A stretch of DNA of 64,000 bases, from the NCBI GenBank assembly GCA_041752635.1, contig JBGSWC010000386.1:1-64000 (forward strand). The letters run 5' to 3'. Positions 36,354 through 46,325 of the stretch are shown here, piece by piece. How positions within the stretch are numbered: the first letter of the stretch is position 1; each line of letters begins with the position of its first letter. The notes under the pieces were generated by a model. It worked only from the letters and a program-made list of their open reading frames with translations. It searched no databases and was not told where the DNA came from. This DNA comes from JBGSWC01 sp041752635 (GTDB lineage: Bacteria; Planctomycetota; Planctomycetia; Pirellulales; Lacipirellulaceae). Both the position numbers and the translations under genes were made by a program.

Positions 36354-37646
36354 ATGTATCTGAACAGAGTTGAGTGGCCACTGCGGATTGTGCTGTTGAT
36401 GTTGCTCGCCAGCGCCGCGGTACCGGTGTGGGCCGACGGAATCACGCTCGACGGCGTGTCGGCCATTTCTATCGGCCGCGGTGGCACCAATCTCGCCTTC
36501 TCCGACAACGCCTCGGTGCTGCACGACAACCCGGGTGCGATGGGGCAAATGGCGGGCGATGGCATGCTGCAAATCGGCGGCACCTTTCTGTTCACCCAAT
36601 TCGACTACGGCGACCCCGACAACGGTCAGCACCGCGCCCAGAATCAAGTCTATCCATTGGCCGAAATTGGCTACATAAAACGGATGTCGGACGAGTGGAC
36701 GCTTGGTGCGGGCATCTATACTCCCACCGGATTCGGTTCGATCTACGGACTCAACGGACCCGCGCCATTCAACGGAGTACAAAAGTACGAGTCGTTCGGC
36801 TCACTCACCAAGATGCTGATCGGAGCTTCGTACACTCCCTGCGATTGTGATTGCATTTCGATCGGTGCCACGGTTGGTCCTGGACTCAGTTTCGTCAATC
36901 TCGAAGGCCCCTATACGCTGCAGGGTCCAACCGCGCCGGGATTGCCGTCGTTGCTCGACATGGGCGTCGATGGTGTGGGATTCACCTGGAGCATCGGCGC
37001 GTCGTGTCAATTGACGCGCGATACGACCATCGGTTTCTCGTATCTAGGCGAAGTGAACATCGATGCCGAAGGAACCGTCGGCTTGACTTCGCCACTGGGC
37101 ATGACAACCTACGACGCGGATGCGTCGATCGCCTGGCCTCGTTCGTTGGGTGCCGGTATCCGCCACCAACTAAACGACCGTGTGGTCGTTGCTACCGACC
37201 TGATCTGGTACAACTGGTCGAACGCCTTCGACTCGATCGAACTGAGTCTCCGCAATCCAAGTAACGGAGCTTATCCGCCCGCGGCAGTCGAGAGTTTTCC
37301 CCTAAACTGGAGCGATACGCTGTCGACTCGTGTCGGCTTGGAATACAAGTTTTGTAACGGACACGTCGGCCGGCTGGGCTATGTGCATCACAAGAGCCCG
37401 ATTCCCGCCAGCACGATCACACCTTGGATTCCCGGAGCACTTGAGAATGCATTCTCGGTGGGCTACGGATTCGATTGGCGCGGCTGGAACACCAGCCTCG
37501 CCTACATGTACTCGTTCGGTCCCACTGTTGAAGTCGGCACCAGCGCATTCATCGGGGGTGACTTCGATCAAAGTGTCCATCGCAATCGGTCGCATGCGAT
37601 CTCGTTCGGTCTGTCGCGCGCACTGGGGCCCTCCTGTTGCCGTTAG
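36354..37646 (+). CDS. FadL/TodX-family outer-membrane transport protein
   Basis: A 430-residue outer-membrane barrel with signal peptide (about 1-27, ending VWA). The N-terminal hatch region DGVSAISIGRGGTNLAFSDN, ASVLHDNPGAMGQM matches the family NPA-type motif (usually N-P-A-G/A). Alternating beta strands run to the C-terminus (GYGFDWRGWNTSLAYMYSFG, SHAISFGLSRAL). FadL-type channels take up long-chain fatty acids or other hydrophobic compounds. Two cysteines in CDCDC and a CC near the end are unusual for a barrel. It sits between signalling genes without an evident operon partner. Confidence 0.88.
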   Translation: MYLNRVEWPLRIVLLMLLASAAVPVWADGITLDGVSAISIGRGGTNLAFSDNASVLHDNPGAMGQMAGDGMLQIGGTFLFTQFDYGDPDNGQHRAQNQVYPLAEIGYIKRMSDEWTLGAGIYTPTGFGSIYGLNGPAPFNGVQKYESFGSLTKMLIGASYTPCDCDCISIGATVGPGLSFVNLEGPYTLQGPTAPGLPSLLDMGVDGVGFTWSIGASCQLTRDTTIGFSYLGEVNIDAEGTVGLTSPLGMTTYDADASIAWPRSLGAGIRHQLNDRVVVATDLIWYNWSNAFDSIELSLRNPSNGAYPPAAVESFPLNWSDTLSTRVGLEYKFCNGHVGRLGYVHHKSPIPASTITPWIPGALENAFSVGYGFDWRGWNTSLAYMYSFGPTVEVGTSAFIGGDFDQSVHRNRSHAISFGLSRALGPSCCR

Positions 37647-37695
37647 CAATCGTTCGGGCCAGTTGTCGCACAGCCAAAGCACGCTTTCGCTCAAA

Positions 37696-39243
37696 TCAAC
37701 TCAATTGCTCTGCCGAGTCTTGCATCACCGGCGAACTCGCTGTCAGCGGCAAGTGGAAGTGTGGCTTTGGTACGGGCGTGCCGTTGTGTGAGACGGCCGT
37801 CGGCCGAAAAGTTGCGGGCATCGGATCGTTCGCGCAACCCCCAGAAATCGTGCAAAATTGATAGATCGAATAGACGGGATCAGTCGCGTCGGGGAAATAG
37901 ACGTCGGACGTAACGACTTCGAGGCATCGCAGTCCGAGATTTTCAATAAACTCCTCGGGCCGATCGCTACCGAAGGTGAACGGTTCGCCCAAGACCTGCA
38001 TACCGTGCATGAAATTTTGCACTTCCTTCGGAAACGATGGCGTATCGACAATTGGTCCACGATCGATGATGTCGACCCACAGTAGGCTGTCGGCGTGAGT
38101 CAGCAACTGCTGCATGTCGCAGAGAATCGCTTCGACTTCCGCTTCTTGAAAGTACATGCTCATCCCTTCCCACATAATGAGCACTGGGCGATCGCTCGGC
38201 ACTCGTTCGGCTAGCGCCTGCCGCACCGTCATTGTTCGCAGATCGACGGGAATCTGAACGCGCTCGATTCCGGGTGGGTCGGCAATGTGGTGGCGATTGA
38301 GTCGAAGGGCACGCTCGTCGAGCGTTGTGGGAAAGTCGAGTTCGTAGAACGTCGTTCCCATTGGCAGGTCAAGTCGGAACGGCCGCATGTCCCAGCCAAC
38401 GCCCACATTCACAATGTCGCGTCCGCCCGCCTTCACGAATTGGCGGACGACATCGTCGAGGTGCCGGGTGCGAGATGCCACCATACCACCGAGTTGTGGA
38501 GTTTTCTGACAGAATCGCGTAGCAACGGCCATGCCGTGTTGCCCGGCCATATCTTTGGCGAAAGGATCGAAGAAGAGCTCACCACTTTCGCGAGCACGCA
38601 CACCAGCGATCATCTCGGCCGACGAGGTCAACTTGAGCGCATAGAGCGAGTTGATCTTGCCCGAATCGATGCCATCGCCGCGCAGGGCGGTCGACTGGCG
38701 GGCGAAGTACGTACAAGTCCCTTCGGCGACAACCTCTTCGCCATTCATGAACTGCATGGTGATCGACTCGATAACCGGCTTGCCGTTGAGGAATCGTCGT
38801 TGAATTTTTTCGCGCCGTGACTCATCGACCCGTGCATGGACATACAGATCCGACGTGCTTGGCTTCAGGTACTTCATGTCGACCTTCAACAGCCACATCG
38901 AAACCGATTTGGGCGAGTCGACCGGATGCACACCAACAACCGGCCAGCCCCAAAACAGCGAAGCCAGCGCGGCGCCCCCCGAATAGTCGGCCGACAGCAC
39001 GATGAGTGCCGCCTGGTGGGTGAAGTGTTGATTAGTTGACGATGGATTGAGCGGCAATACGGTTTCGACCTCACCGGGGGCCACCGAACGGATTTCCCAG
39101 TTCACGAATTCGAGCACCGGAACCTGTTCGCGTAGGCGTGCCGTGAACATCGGTGGATTCGTACGATACTGTAAGTCTTGCTCCCATGTCAGTTCGAACA
39201 GTGGTGGACGTTTCGCTACGATTTGATTTTCATTCATGGACAT
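37696..39243 (-). CDS. Hot-dog (DUF4442/PaaI-like) domain fused to LCM-type methyltransferase
   Basis: About 515 residues from ATG 39243 (MSMNENQIVAKRPP); a further ATG follows at 39237. Residues 1-190 look like a hot-dog thioesterase-type domain of the DUF4442 kind (VLPLNPSSTNQHFTHQAALI, VDMKYLKPSTSDLYVHARVD). Residues 200-500 are an LCM/PPM-type SAM-dependent methyltransferase (DIVNVGVGWDMRPFRLDLPM, FYELDFPTTLDERALRL, PVLIMWEGMSMYFQEAEVEA). Methylation of a carboxyl or an acyl product is possible; the substrate is unknown. It converges with the FadL gene with only 49 bases between the stops, and lipid chemistry would fit both. Confidence 0.8.
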   Translation of the reverse strand: MSMNENQIVAKRPPLFELTWEQDLQYRTNPPMFTARLREQVPVLEFVNWEIRSVAPGEVETVLPLNPSSTNQHFTHQAALIVLSADYSGGAALASLFWGWPVVGVHPVDSPKSVSMWLLKVDMKYLKPSTSDLYVHARVDESRREKIQRRFLNGKPVIESITMQFMNGEEVVAEGTCTYFARQSTALRGDGIDSGKINSLYALKLTSSAEMIAGVRARESGELFFDPFAKDMAGQHGMAVATRFCQKTPQLGGMVASRTRHLDDVVRQFVKAGGRDIVNVGVGWDMRPFRLDLPMGTTFYELDFPTTLDERALRLNRHHIADPPGIERVQIPVDLRTMTVRQALAERVPSDRPVLIMWEGMSMYFQEAEVEAILCDMQQLLTHADSLLWVDIIDRGPIVDTPSFPKEVQNFMHGMQVLGEPFTFGSDRPEEFIENLGLRCLEVVTSDVYFPDATDPVYSIYQFCTISGGCANDPMPATFRPTAVSHNGTPVPKPHFHLPLTASSPVMQDSAEQLS

Positions 39244-39608
39244 CCTACCCCAATGTAAAGCACCAAAACTATTCTCGCGGAGGTTCGACAGCCGTGTGTC
39301 GATCACTCGCGATGAATCTCGATCGCCAATTTACAGATCGCGCAGACGAATACGAGAGAAAATTCGCTCGTTTGTCGACTTTCTCGGGGAGCCGAAAGCC
39401 ACAAACCATACGATCGTTACAGTCCGACGGCTTTGCGGGTTGCGCAGGCCCTATCCAGGTTTGATTTGCGCGCAGGTGCGAAACAACAGCGCGCACAGTG
39501 ACCTACACTTCACGAGGTAAATTGCGCCGGTTACGAACGATTCAGTCTCGACCCGCGATTTGCCCGTTTAATGTACCCGCCTCGTCGGCGACGAAAGTGC
39601 TAAGTTTC
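39244..39608. other. Divergent intergenic region
   Basis: 365 bp between divergent genes. The hybrid-kinase frame is open from 39498 upstream of the chosen start. No clear promoter boxes or operators were recognised. Confidence 0.35.
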
Positions 39609-42600
39609 ATGGTCGATCAATCGAACTCCGAAGCATCGAAGAACCACGATCGACCCGACCAAGTCAGTCGAGTCATTGGGGGAAGGTTCACGCTCGAACG
39701 CGAAATGCCGCGGCGTAGTGGGGGCAGCTACTTTCAAGGTCACGACCTGCAAACGGGTCGCCGGGTGGTGGTCAAATCGTGGCCCCTAGCGGCGCTCTCG
39801 CCAGCAAGTGCAATGCGACTCGAATACGATACACGCATTGTCGAGGCGATTGATTGCACTTCGCTCTCACGGCTCGTTGCCAGTGGCCGCGACGACGATA
39901 CGTTTTACATGGCTAGCGAGTTTGTCCCAGGCACGTTACTGCAATCGAGGCTTGCGGAAGGACCGCTAAGTTTGCAGCAAACACTAAGTGTTTGTCGTGG
40001 AATCCTTGAAGCGCTCCGCGCGCTACACGAAGTGCGAGTGCTACATCGCAGCGTTCGCCCTGAGAATATCGTGGTTCAGCGGGGCAAGAGCGACCGGTTC
40101 GATGTCAAGCTCGTCGACTTAGGCTTCGCAGCAGCGATCGACACAAGCACGAGCCTGAAGGAACAGCCGTTGGAGCTGGCGATTTACTCGTCCCCCGAGC
40201 AAGCCGGGTCGATCGACTGCGATGTCTCGCCGGCGTCCGACTTGTACTCACTCGGCGTCGTGCTGTTTCATTGTATTGCCGGCCAACCGCCATTCACTGG
40301 ACAGACGGTCGGTTCGGTGCTGTTTAAGCACATGACCGAGCCGGTCCCAAGGCCGGTTGCGCTGGGCTGGGAAGTGCCGTTGCCGCTCGAAGACTTTGTC
40401 CAACGACTGCTTCGCAAAGACCATCGTGATCGTTACCAAACGGCGGCGGCGGCGCTGGCCGATCTCGATTTGATTTCGGCTGCCATAGCCCGCGGCGAAC
40501 AAGACACCAGCATCGTCTTGGGAAAACAGGATCGCCGCGTGTCGCTGATTGAACCAGCTTTCGTCGCGCGTCGCGAGCAGATGGCGGTGCTCGAGCGAAA
40601 CATGGACCGTTCGGCAGCCGGCGAGCGAGTCATCACGCTGGTCGAGGGTGAATCGGGATCGGGAAAATCGCGGCTGTTGAGCGAGACGTTGCGACTCGCA
40701 TCGCGACGCGGCTATCGAGTGTTCTGTGGGATCGGTGCCAGCGAAGTTTCGCTGCGACCGTTTCGATTGATCGATGGGGTCGTCGAAGGACTGCGGAATG
40801 AAATCGCGGCTCAGCCGGTTCTTGCCGAGCAAATCACCGAACTGCTTGGTGATCGTATCGGTGCAGTGGTCGCGGCCTTGCCCGAACTCGCGACCACTTT
40901 GTCGGTCGACGTTGCGTCGCAAGCCGCGCCCGAAGAAACGGGTGAAGCTCGTACCATCGAAGCACTCGTTCGTTTTCTCGAAGTACTTGGCGAACTCGAT
41001 AAACCATCGCTGGTGTTGCTCGACGATTGTCAGTGGGCCGACGATCTGACGGTCCGACTTCTGAAACGTGTTGCCGTCGACAAGAACCGCGCGGGCGAAA
41101 GCACGACTTGTCTTCATTTGGTGCTGGCATTTCGCTCTGACGAAGTCGCGATCGATCACCCGCTTCGCGAAATTGAAACAGAGTCTTCTATCCAGATGCC
41201 GCCGCTCGAAGCGAGCGAAATCCGACAACTTGCCGAGTCGATGGCGGGCGAATTGCCCGCGACAATCATCGATGCCCTCACGCAGTTGTCGGCCGGCAGC
41301 CCGTTCATGGCGTCGGCTGTATTGCGCGGATTGGTTGAATGCGGAGCGCTAGTTCCTAACAACGAAGGCTGGACCGTCAATGCCATCGAGCTGGCCGGTG
41401 TCGGCTCATCGAATCAAGCCGGCGCGTTCCTCGCGAGGCGACTGACGTTGTTGCCCGAAGACACAATTCGATTGCTTTTTGTCGGTGCCGTGTTAGGTAA
41501 GAGTTTTGACCTGCACTTGGCACAACAATTAGCCGAGGTGACCCCCGACGATGCCATTCGGGCGCTGGAACATGCACGCCAGCGACAGCTCGTTTGGATG
41601 CGTTCGGACGAGTCGGAATGCGTGTTCTTTCACGACAAGATTCGCGCAGCGGTGCTAGCTTACTACCCCGAGGACTTCCGCCAACAGATACATCGACAAG
41701 CAGCCCAACACCTCATCACGTTTGCCCCGAAGAGTGTTTCTGAAATCGCCTATCACTTCGATGCCGGCAACGACAGCGGAGCCGCCTATAGCTATGCCGT
41801 CGAGGCGGCCGAGCAGGCGCGTGGTCAATACGCGCTCGACGTCGCACAACAGCAATACGAGATAGCCCTGCGAGGGTCGTCGTCGCCCGAAGATCGACTC
41901 AAAATCATGACCGGCCTGGGGTACGCCCACATGCTGCGGGGCCGGTATGACGAGGCCCAAGAGTGGTTTGAATCTGCTACCCCGTTGGCCGAGTCGAGCT
42001 TTACGCAGTCAGAGCTACACGCGAAGCTGGGCGAGTTGCACTTCAAGCGAGGCGACATGGAGGAAGCGATCCGACACTTCGAATCGGCGCTGAGGTCGCA
42101 AGGCGAGAAGGTGCCAAAGTGGAGCGGACTTGCTACTCTCATGCTCGTTTGGGAAGTCGTGGTGCAAACACTGCACACGGTGCTTCCCGGCATGTTCTTG
42201 CACCGTGTTAGGCGACAGCCCGACGCCAGTGAACGGCTTACGATGCGGCTATTGAGCCATCTCGCACATGGCTGCTGGTATTCGCGGCGTCGCGTCTTGT
42301 TGTTGTGGTCGCATTTGCGCAACATCAATCTGGGCGAGAGATACCTCGCCAGCGATGAACTCGCCCATGCTTATGCCGAGCATGGCCCTGCGATGACGAT
42401 AGTCGGTTGGTTCTCGCGGGCCGAACACTACGCCCAAAAGTCGATTCGCATGCGCGAGCGTCTCGACGACAACTGGGGTCGCGGTCAATCGCTCGTGCTT
42501 TATGGTATTGCACTCTTCGCAGCAAGCAAGTTCGACAAGTGCATCGAGAATTGCCGGGCTGCGATTCGGATACTAGAGCGAATGGGCGACTACTGGCAAA

Positions 42601-45563
42601 TTCACATGGCACGCTATCAAATTGCTGCTTCGCTTTACTATCTTGGCGACATGGAAGGTGCCGTCGACGAAGCGAAGCGAAACTACCGATCGGGCATCGA
42701 GACGGGCGATTGGCAGGCATCAGGCATCATCTTCGATGTCTGGGCCCGTGCGTCACAGGTCGCGATACCGAGCGACGCTTTTAAGGTCGAGCTAAGCCGG
42801 GAACGCAATGATGCTCAAGGTGCGTGCCAAGTGTTGCTGGCGAAGGGGGTTGCCGAGCTTCGCCAAGGCAACCACGAGCTTGCTTCGCAGACGCTCGAGG
42901 AAGCCATCGCGGTTGCCAGCGAAGCGGGCGTCGCCAACGCCTATACGTTACCACCTTATGCGTGGGCGGCGACATCGTATCGACTGAGCGCCGAACACAA
43001 TACCGATGTCACTCCGCAGCGCCGCCGCGATCAACTCCGCAGCGCCGAACGCTTTGCACGCGCAGCCATTCGCCGCCGTTGGCTCTGTCGTAACGACCTG
43101 CCCCGGGCGCTGCGTGAATGTGCGATTGTGCTGGCATCGACGGGTCGACTTCGTGCGTCGCGAACGCTGTTCGCCAAGAGCATCGCTAGTGCCGAGTCGC
43201 TGTGCGAGCGGCGTGAACTAGCGGCAACGCTTCGCGACGCGATCAAAGTCGCCGACGAGGCGGGTTGGCCAGAACTCACTCGTTACGAGACACGCCTTCG
43301 CGAACTGCAATTGCCAACCACTGGATCGAGCGATGTGATTGCTTACTCTGATCGGCAACGCGATGAGCCGAGTTTATCACTCATCGACCGCTTCGATACC
43401 GTTCTCGACACGGGGCGTGCGATCGCCGCCTCGCTCGATCCAGAGACGATTCACAAACAGGCGAGAAATGCCGCCCTCTACTTGCTCAGGGGCGAATACA
43501 GTGTCGTACTCAGTCGCGAAGAATGCACGACAGTCGGCGAACAACAAGCAGACATGGGCGATTCGTGTTCATTCATTACGCCCAAACTTGTGCAGCGAGC
43601 CATCGAGGCGGGCAAAGCAGTTGTGCTGGAGCAAGCGAGCGACGGTGAAGCGAATGACGTCGTGGTGAATTCAGGATCGCAATTGTGTGTCCCTGTGAAT
43701 GTCCGCGGTCGCATCGAGTCGTGCCTCTATGTCACGCACAACAGTATAAGTGGGCTATTTGGCCCCGACGAAGTGCGACTCGCCGATTTTATTGCCACCA
43801 TCACGGGAGCGGCGCTCGAAAACGCCGAAGGCTTTGCCGAGCTTCAACTCCTCAACGCCACGCTGGAACAGCGCGTCGCTGATCGCACGGCGGCAGCCGA
43901 ATCGCGGGCCAAAGAGTTGGCTGTTTCGAACGCGGAACTCGAGCGTACCGCCAACGAGCTGCGCGAGGCCGAAGACGAGTTGCGCGCCGCCAAACAGGCC
44001 GCTGAGCTTGCGAACGAAGCGAAGAGTCGCTTCCTCGCCACCATGAGCCACGAAATTCGTACGCCCATGAATGGCGTCTTAGGCATGACCGAACTTGTGC
44101 TCAACACCGATTTGACGCAACAACAACATCATTACCTCGCCACGGTCAAGCAGTCGGGCAATGCACTGCTCTCGCTGTTAAACGATATTCTCGACCACTC
44201 GAAGATCGAAGCCGATCGCATGGAACTCGAGCACGTGTCGTTCGATTTCCGCGACACGATCACTGATGCCGTGCGGGTGATGGCCGTCACGGCATTTGGC
44301 AAGGGGCTCGAGCTGATTTGTCAAATCGAGTCCAATGTGCCTCGACGGGTATTTGGCGATCCGAATCGACTGCGGCAGATCATCGTTAACCTCGTGAGCA
44401 ACGCGACGAAGTTTACTGCGACCGGCCATGTGATCGTCCGTGTGGCCGTTAGACAGCGCACCGCGAAGGAGGCCCGGCTGCACTTTACCGTGCAGGATAC
44501 GGGTGTAGGAATCGCGCCGCACAAGTGTGCGACAATCTTCGATGCCTTTACGCAGGAAGATAGTTCGACCACTCGCAAGTATGGTGGTACCGGACTGGGA
44601 CTCTCGATTTCGATGCAACTCACCAAACTGATGGGGGGCGAAATGTGGATCGAAAGCGAAGTGGGAGTCGGCAGCACATTCCAATTGGAAGTTCCGTTCG
44701 CGATCGACGATACCCCGGTGCGCATCGTCGAACAGGCGGTGCGGAGTTGTCGACAAATCCACTTGATATCTCACATCGATCAGGCCTCCGATTCCTACGC
44801 CGAGCTGCTACGCGAACAAGGATTCGCCGTTGAACAACTGGACATCAATGCGCTTGGTAGGACCGAGAAAGTCGAGTGTGTGGTGATCGACATACCTGCC
44901 GACGATAGCGCTCGCAGTGCCGCACTTCACAAGCTGCGTGCGGCTGGTCTCGACGCGAAGGTGCCAGTGGTCGCACTTTCACCGACCGGCAATATTGCCG
45001 CGATGGACGATTGCCGGCAGGCGGGAATCGAGTTGTCGGTGATGAAGCCAATCAGTACCGCCGAATTGGTGCCGGTTCTACTGACGGCGCTGAGCACATC
45101 GGACGACCTAACGGCAAGCGAGGCCGAATGCGACATCGAGGCCGGCGATTCGGGATTGACAATTCTCGTCGCCGACGACAGCCTCATCAACCGCGAAGTG
45201 GCGCAAGGGATGCTCGAACTCTCGGGACACACGGTGGTGACAGCCGAAGATGGCGGCGATGCGCTCGAGAAGTTTGCCGACTACTCGTTCGATTGCGTGC
45301 TGATGGATATCGAAATGCCCGAAATCGACGGACTCGAAGCCACCCGCCGTATTCGCGAACTGGAACAATTGAACTCGACAGCCGCCGTGCCCATTATCGC
45401 GTTGTCGGCTCACGCCAGCGCCGACATTAACGCCGCTTGCGAAGCAGCGGGAATGAGCGGCTATTTGTCGAAGCCGATTCAACTCGGCGAACTCATGCAG
45501 TTGCTCGATAATTTGCAACCTGCGAAATCTCGCACTCCCTTGTTTGCACCAGCCTTGGCGTAA
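39609..45563 (+). CDS. Giant hybrid sensor kinase: pseudokinase-AAA-TPR-GAF-HisKA-HATPase-REC-REC
   Basis: About 1984 residues from ATG 39609; the frame is open from 39498. The order resembles cyanobacterial HstK-type kinases. A Hanks-kinase fold (20-290) has the catalytic loop changed to HRSVRPEN (146-153, Asp to Ser) and DLG in place of DFG, so it is probably inactive. An AAA_16-type ATPase follows, with Walker A GESGSGKS (347-354) and Walker B VLLDDCQWAD (about 469-478). TPR-rich helices (about 740-1230) come next, then GAF (about 1255-1405), a coiled coil, HisKA with SHEIRTPMNG (His1481) and HATPase with NATKFT, DTGVGI and GGTGLGLS. A weak receiver and an intact C-terminal receiver (Asp1900 in LMDIEMPE, K in SKPI) end the protein. 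No membrane segment, so cytoplasmic. It lacks an Hpt domain, which the gene at 34584 could supply. Confidence 0.92.
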   Translation: MVDQSNSEASKNHDRPDQVSRVIGGRFTLEREMPRRSGGSYFQGHDLQTGRRVVVKSWPLAALSPASAMRLEYDTRIVEAIDCTSLSRLVASGRDDDTFYMASEFVPGTLLQSRLAEGPLSLQQTLSVCRGILEALRALHEVRVLHRSVRPENIVVQRGKSDRFDVKLVDLGFAAAIDTSTSLKEQPLELAIYSSPEQAGSIDCDVSPASDLYSLGVVLFHCIAGQPPFTGQTVGSVLFKHMTEPVPRPVALGWEVPLPLEDFVQRLLRKDHRDRYQTAAAALADLDLISAAIARGEQDTSIVLGKQDRRVSLIEPAFVARREQMAVLERNMDRSAAGERVITLVEGESGSGKSRLLSETLRLASRRGYRVFCGIGASEVSLRPFRLIDGVVEGLRNEIAAQPVLAEQITELLGDRIGAVVAALPELATTLSVDVASQAAPEETGEARTIEALVRFLEVLGELDKPSLVLLDDCQWADDLTVRLLKRVAVDKNRAGESTTCLHLVLAFRSDEVAIDHPLREIETESSIQMPPLEASEIRQLAESMAGELPATIIDALTQLSAGSPFMASAVLRGLVECGALVPNNEGWTVNAIELAGVGSSNQAGAFLARRLTLLPEDTIRLLFVGAVLGKSFDLHLAQQLAEVTPDDAIRALEHARQRQLVWMRSDESECVFFHDKIRAAVLAYYPEDFRQQIHRQAAQHLITFAPKSVSEIAYHFDAGNDSGAAYSYAVEAAEQARGQYALDVAQQQYEIALRGSSSPEDRLKIMTGLGYAHMLRGRYDEAQEWFESATPLAESSFTQSELHAKLGELHFKRGDMEEAIRHFESALRSQGEKVPKWSGLATLMLVWEVVVQTLHTVLPGMFLHRVRRQPDASERLTMRLLSHLAHGCWYSRRRVLLLWSHLRNINLGERYLASDELAHAYAEHGPAMTIVGWFSRAEHYAQKSIRMRERLDDNWGRGQSLVLYGIALFAASKFDKCIENCRAAIRILERMGDYWQIHMARYQIAASLYYLGDMEGAVDEAKRNYRSGIETGDWQASGIIFDVWARASQVAIPSDAFKVELSRERNDAQGACQVLLAKGVAELRQGNHELASQTLEEAIAVASEAGVANAYTLPPYAWAATSYRLSAEHNTDVTPQRRRDQLRSAERFARAAIRRRWLCRNDLPRALRECAIVLASTGRLRASRTLFAKSIASAESLCERRELAATLRDAIKVADEAGWPELTRYETRLRELQLPTTGSSDVIAYSDRQRDEPSLSLIDRFDTVLDTGRAIAASLDPETIHKQARNAALYLLRGEYSVVLSREECTTVGEQQADMGDSCSFITPKLVQRAIEAGKAVVLEQASDGEANDVVVNSGSQLCVPVNVRGRIESCLYVTHNSISGLFGPDEVRLADFIATITGAALENAEGFAELQLLNATLEQRVADRTAAAESRAKELAVSNAELERTANELREAEDELRAAKQAAELANEAKSRFLATMSHEIRTPMNGVLGMTELVLNTDLTQQQHHYLATVKQSGNALLSLLNDILDHSKIEADRMELEHVSFDFRDTITDAVRVMAVTAFGKGLELICQIESNVPRRVFGDPNRLRQIIVNLVSNATKFTATGHVIVRVAVRQRTAKEARLHFTVQDTGVGIAPHKCATIFDAFTQEDSSTTRKYGGTGLGLSISMQLTKLMGGEMWIESEVGVGSTFQLEVPFAIDDTPVRIVEQAVRSCRQIHLISHIDQASDSYAELLREQGFAVEQLDINALGRTEKVECVVIDIPADDSARSAALHKLRAAGLDAKVPVVALSPTGNIAAMDDCRQAGIELSVMKPISTAELVPVLLTALSTSDDLTASEAECDIEAGDSGLTILVADDSLINREVAQGMLELSGHTVVTAEDGGDALEKFADYSFDCVLMDIEMPEIDGLEATRRIRELEQLNSTAAVPIIALSAHASADINAACEAAGMSGYLSKPIQLGELMQLLDNLQPAKSRTPLFAPALA

Positions 45564-45674
45564 TAAGGCTGGATCAAAGCTGCCGCTGCGATGATTCCCA
45601 ATTTTTGGTCTGGCCGGAAGGCGAGATCGCTTAACTCGGAAGAAAATGAGAATTGCAACGTTGGGCGAGTAGCA

Positions 45675-46256
45675 CTAGGAAAAAGTGGTAGTAGAACGCT
45701 GATCAGGTCGTCGACGTCTCACGTTCAGTGCTGCTAGGAAAACAACAGCGAGAATTACCTGAGTCGAAGGCTCGGGAATGGGGGTGGGAGTTGAACGAGT
45801 ATAGGCGAAGCTTCCGCCTCCCCCACCCATCCCCTCTCCCCATGCATCCATCCGTAAATCGATAAAGATGTCATCATCGACCAGATGCAAAACGAAGTCT
45901 TGACCTACCGAGTTGGGGGGACCGCCCACAGGCCCCGACTTGCTGAACACATCCAGCCAAGTTCCGAAAGTGAGTGATCCTAGATCGTCGGTCGTCCCCA
46001 AGGCCCACATGGTCCCGGCGGGGCTATCGGTGCTTTGGAATGGCTCGTTAAAGGCATTGTAGAGTCCTTGTGTGCTTCCTCGGGTTATCCACACACTATC
46101 TGTGATTCGATCCTGATTAGCCATGAGCGTGGGATCAGCGAATGCCCCTTTGGAAAAAGCAAGTGGTGGTCCACTCCAGATAGTCGAAGCACTTACGAGA
46201 CTCGTTTGGAAAAAAATGGCAGTGATCACCACGGCCCGTTGAGCGATGTTCATCAT
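45675..46256 (-). CDS. Exported PEP-CTERM protein
   Basis: About 193 residues from ATG 46256 (MMNIAQRAVVITAIFFQTSL, signal peptide ending VSA); the frame opens at 46280. The C-terminal sorting signal is PIPEPSTQVILAVVFLAALN followed by RRRRP. A glycine-rich stretch GEGMGGGGGS lies before it. The central part is beta-rich (FGTWLDVFSKSGPVGGPPNS) with no family I recognise. Third gene of a minus-strand group of three PEP-CTERM genes downstream of the PQQ-type dehydrogenase. Confidence 0.82.
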   Translation of the reverse strand: MMNIAQRAVVITAIFFQTSLVSASTIWSGPPLAFSKGAFADPTLMANQDRITDSVWITRGSTQGLYNAFNEPFQSTDSPAGTMWALGTTDDLGSLTFGTWLDVFSKSGPVGGPPNSVGQDFVLHLVDDDIFIDLRMDAWGEGMGGGGGSFAYTRSTPTPIPEPSTQVILAVVFLAALNVRRRRPDQRSTTTFS

Positions 46257-46325
46257 AGGGTTGTCTTCGCTAGTAAACATGTTAGTTGTAAGAGATTACG
46301 AACAGTTAACGCGGCCCAACTCAAC

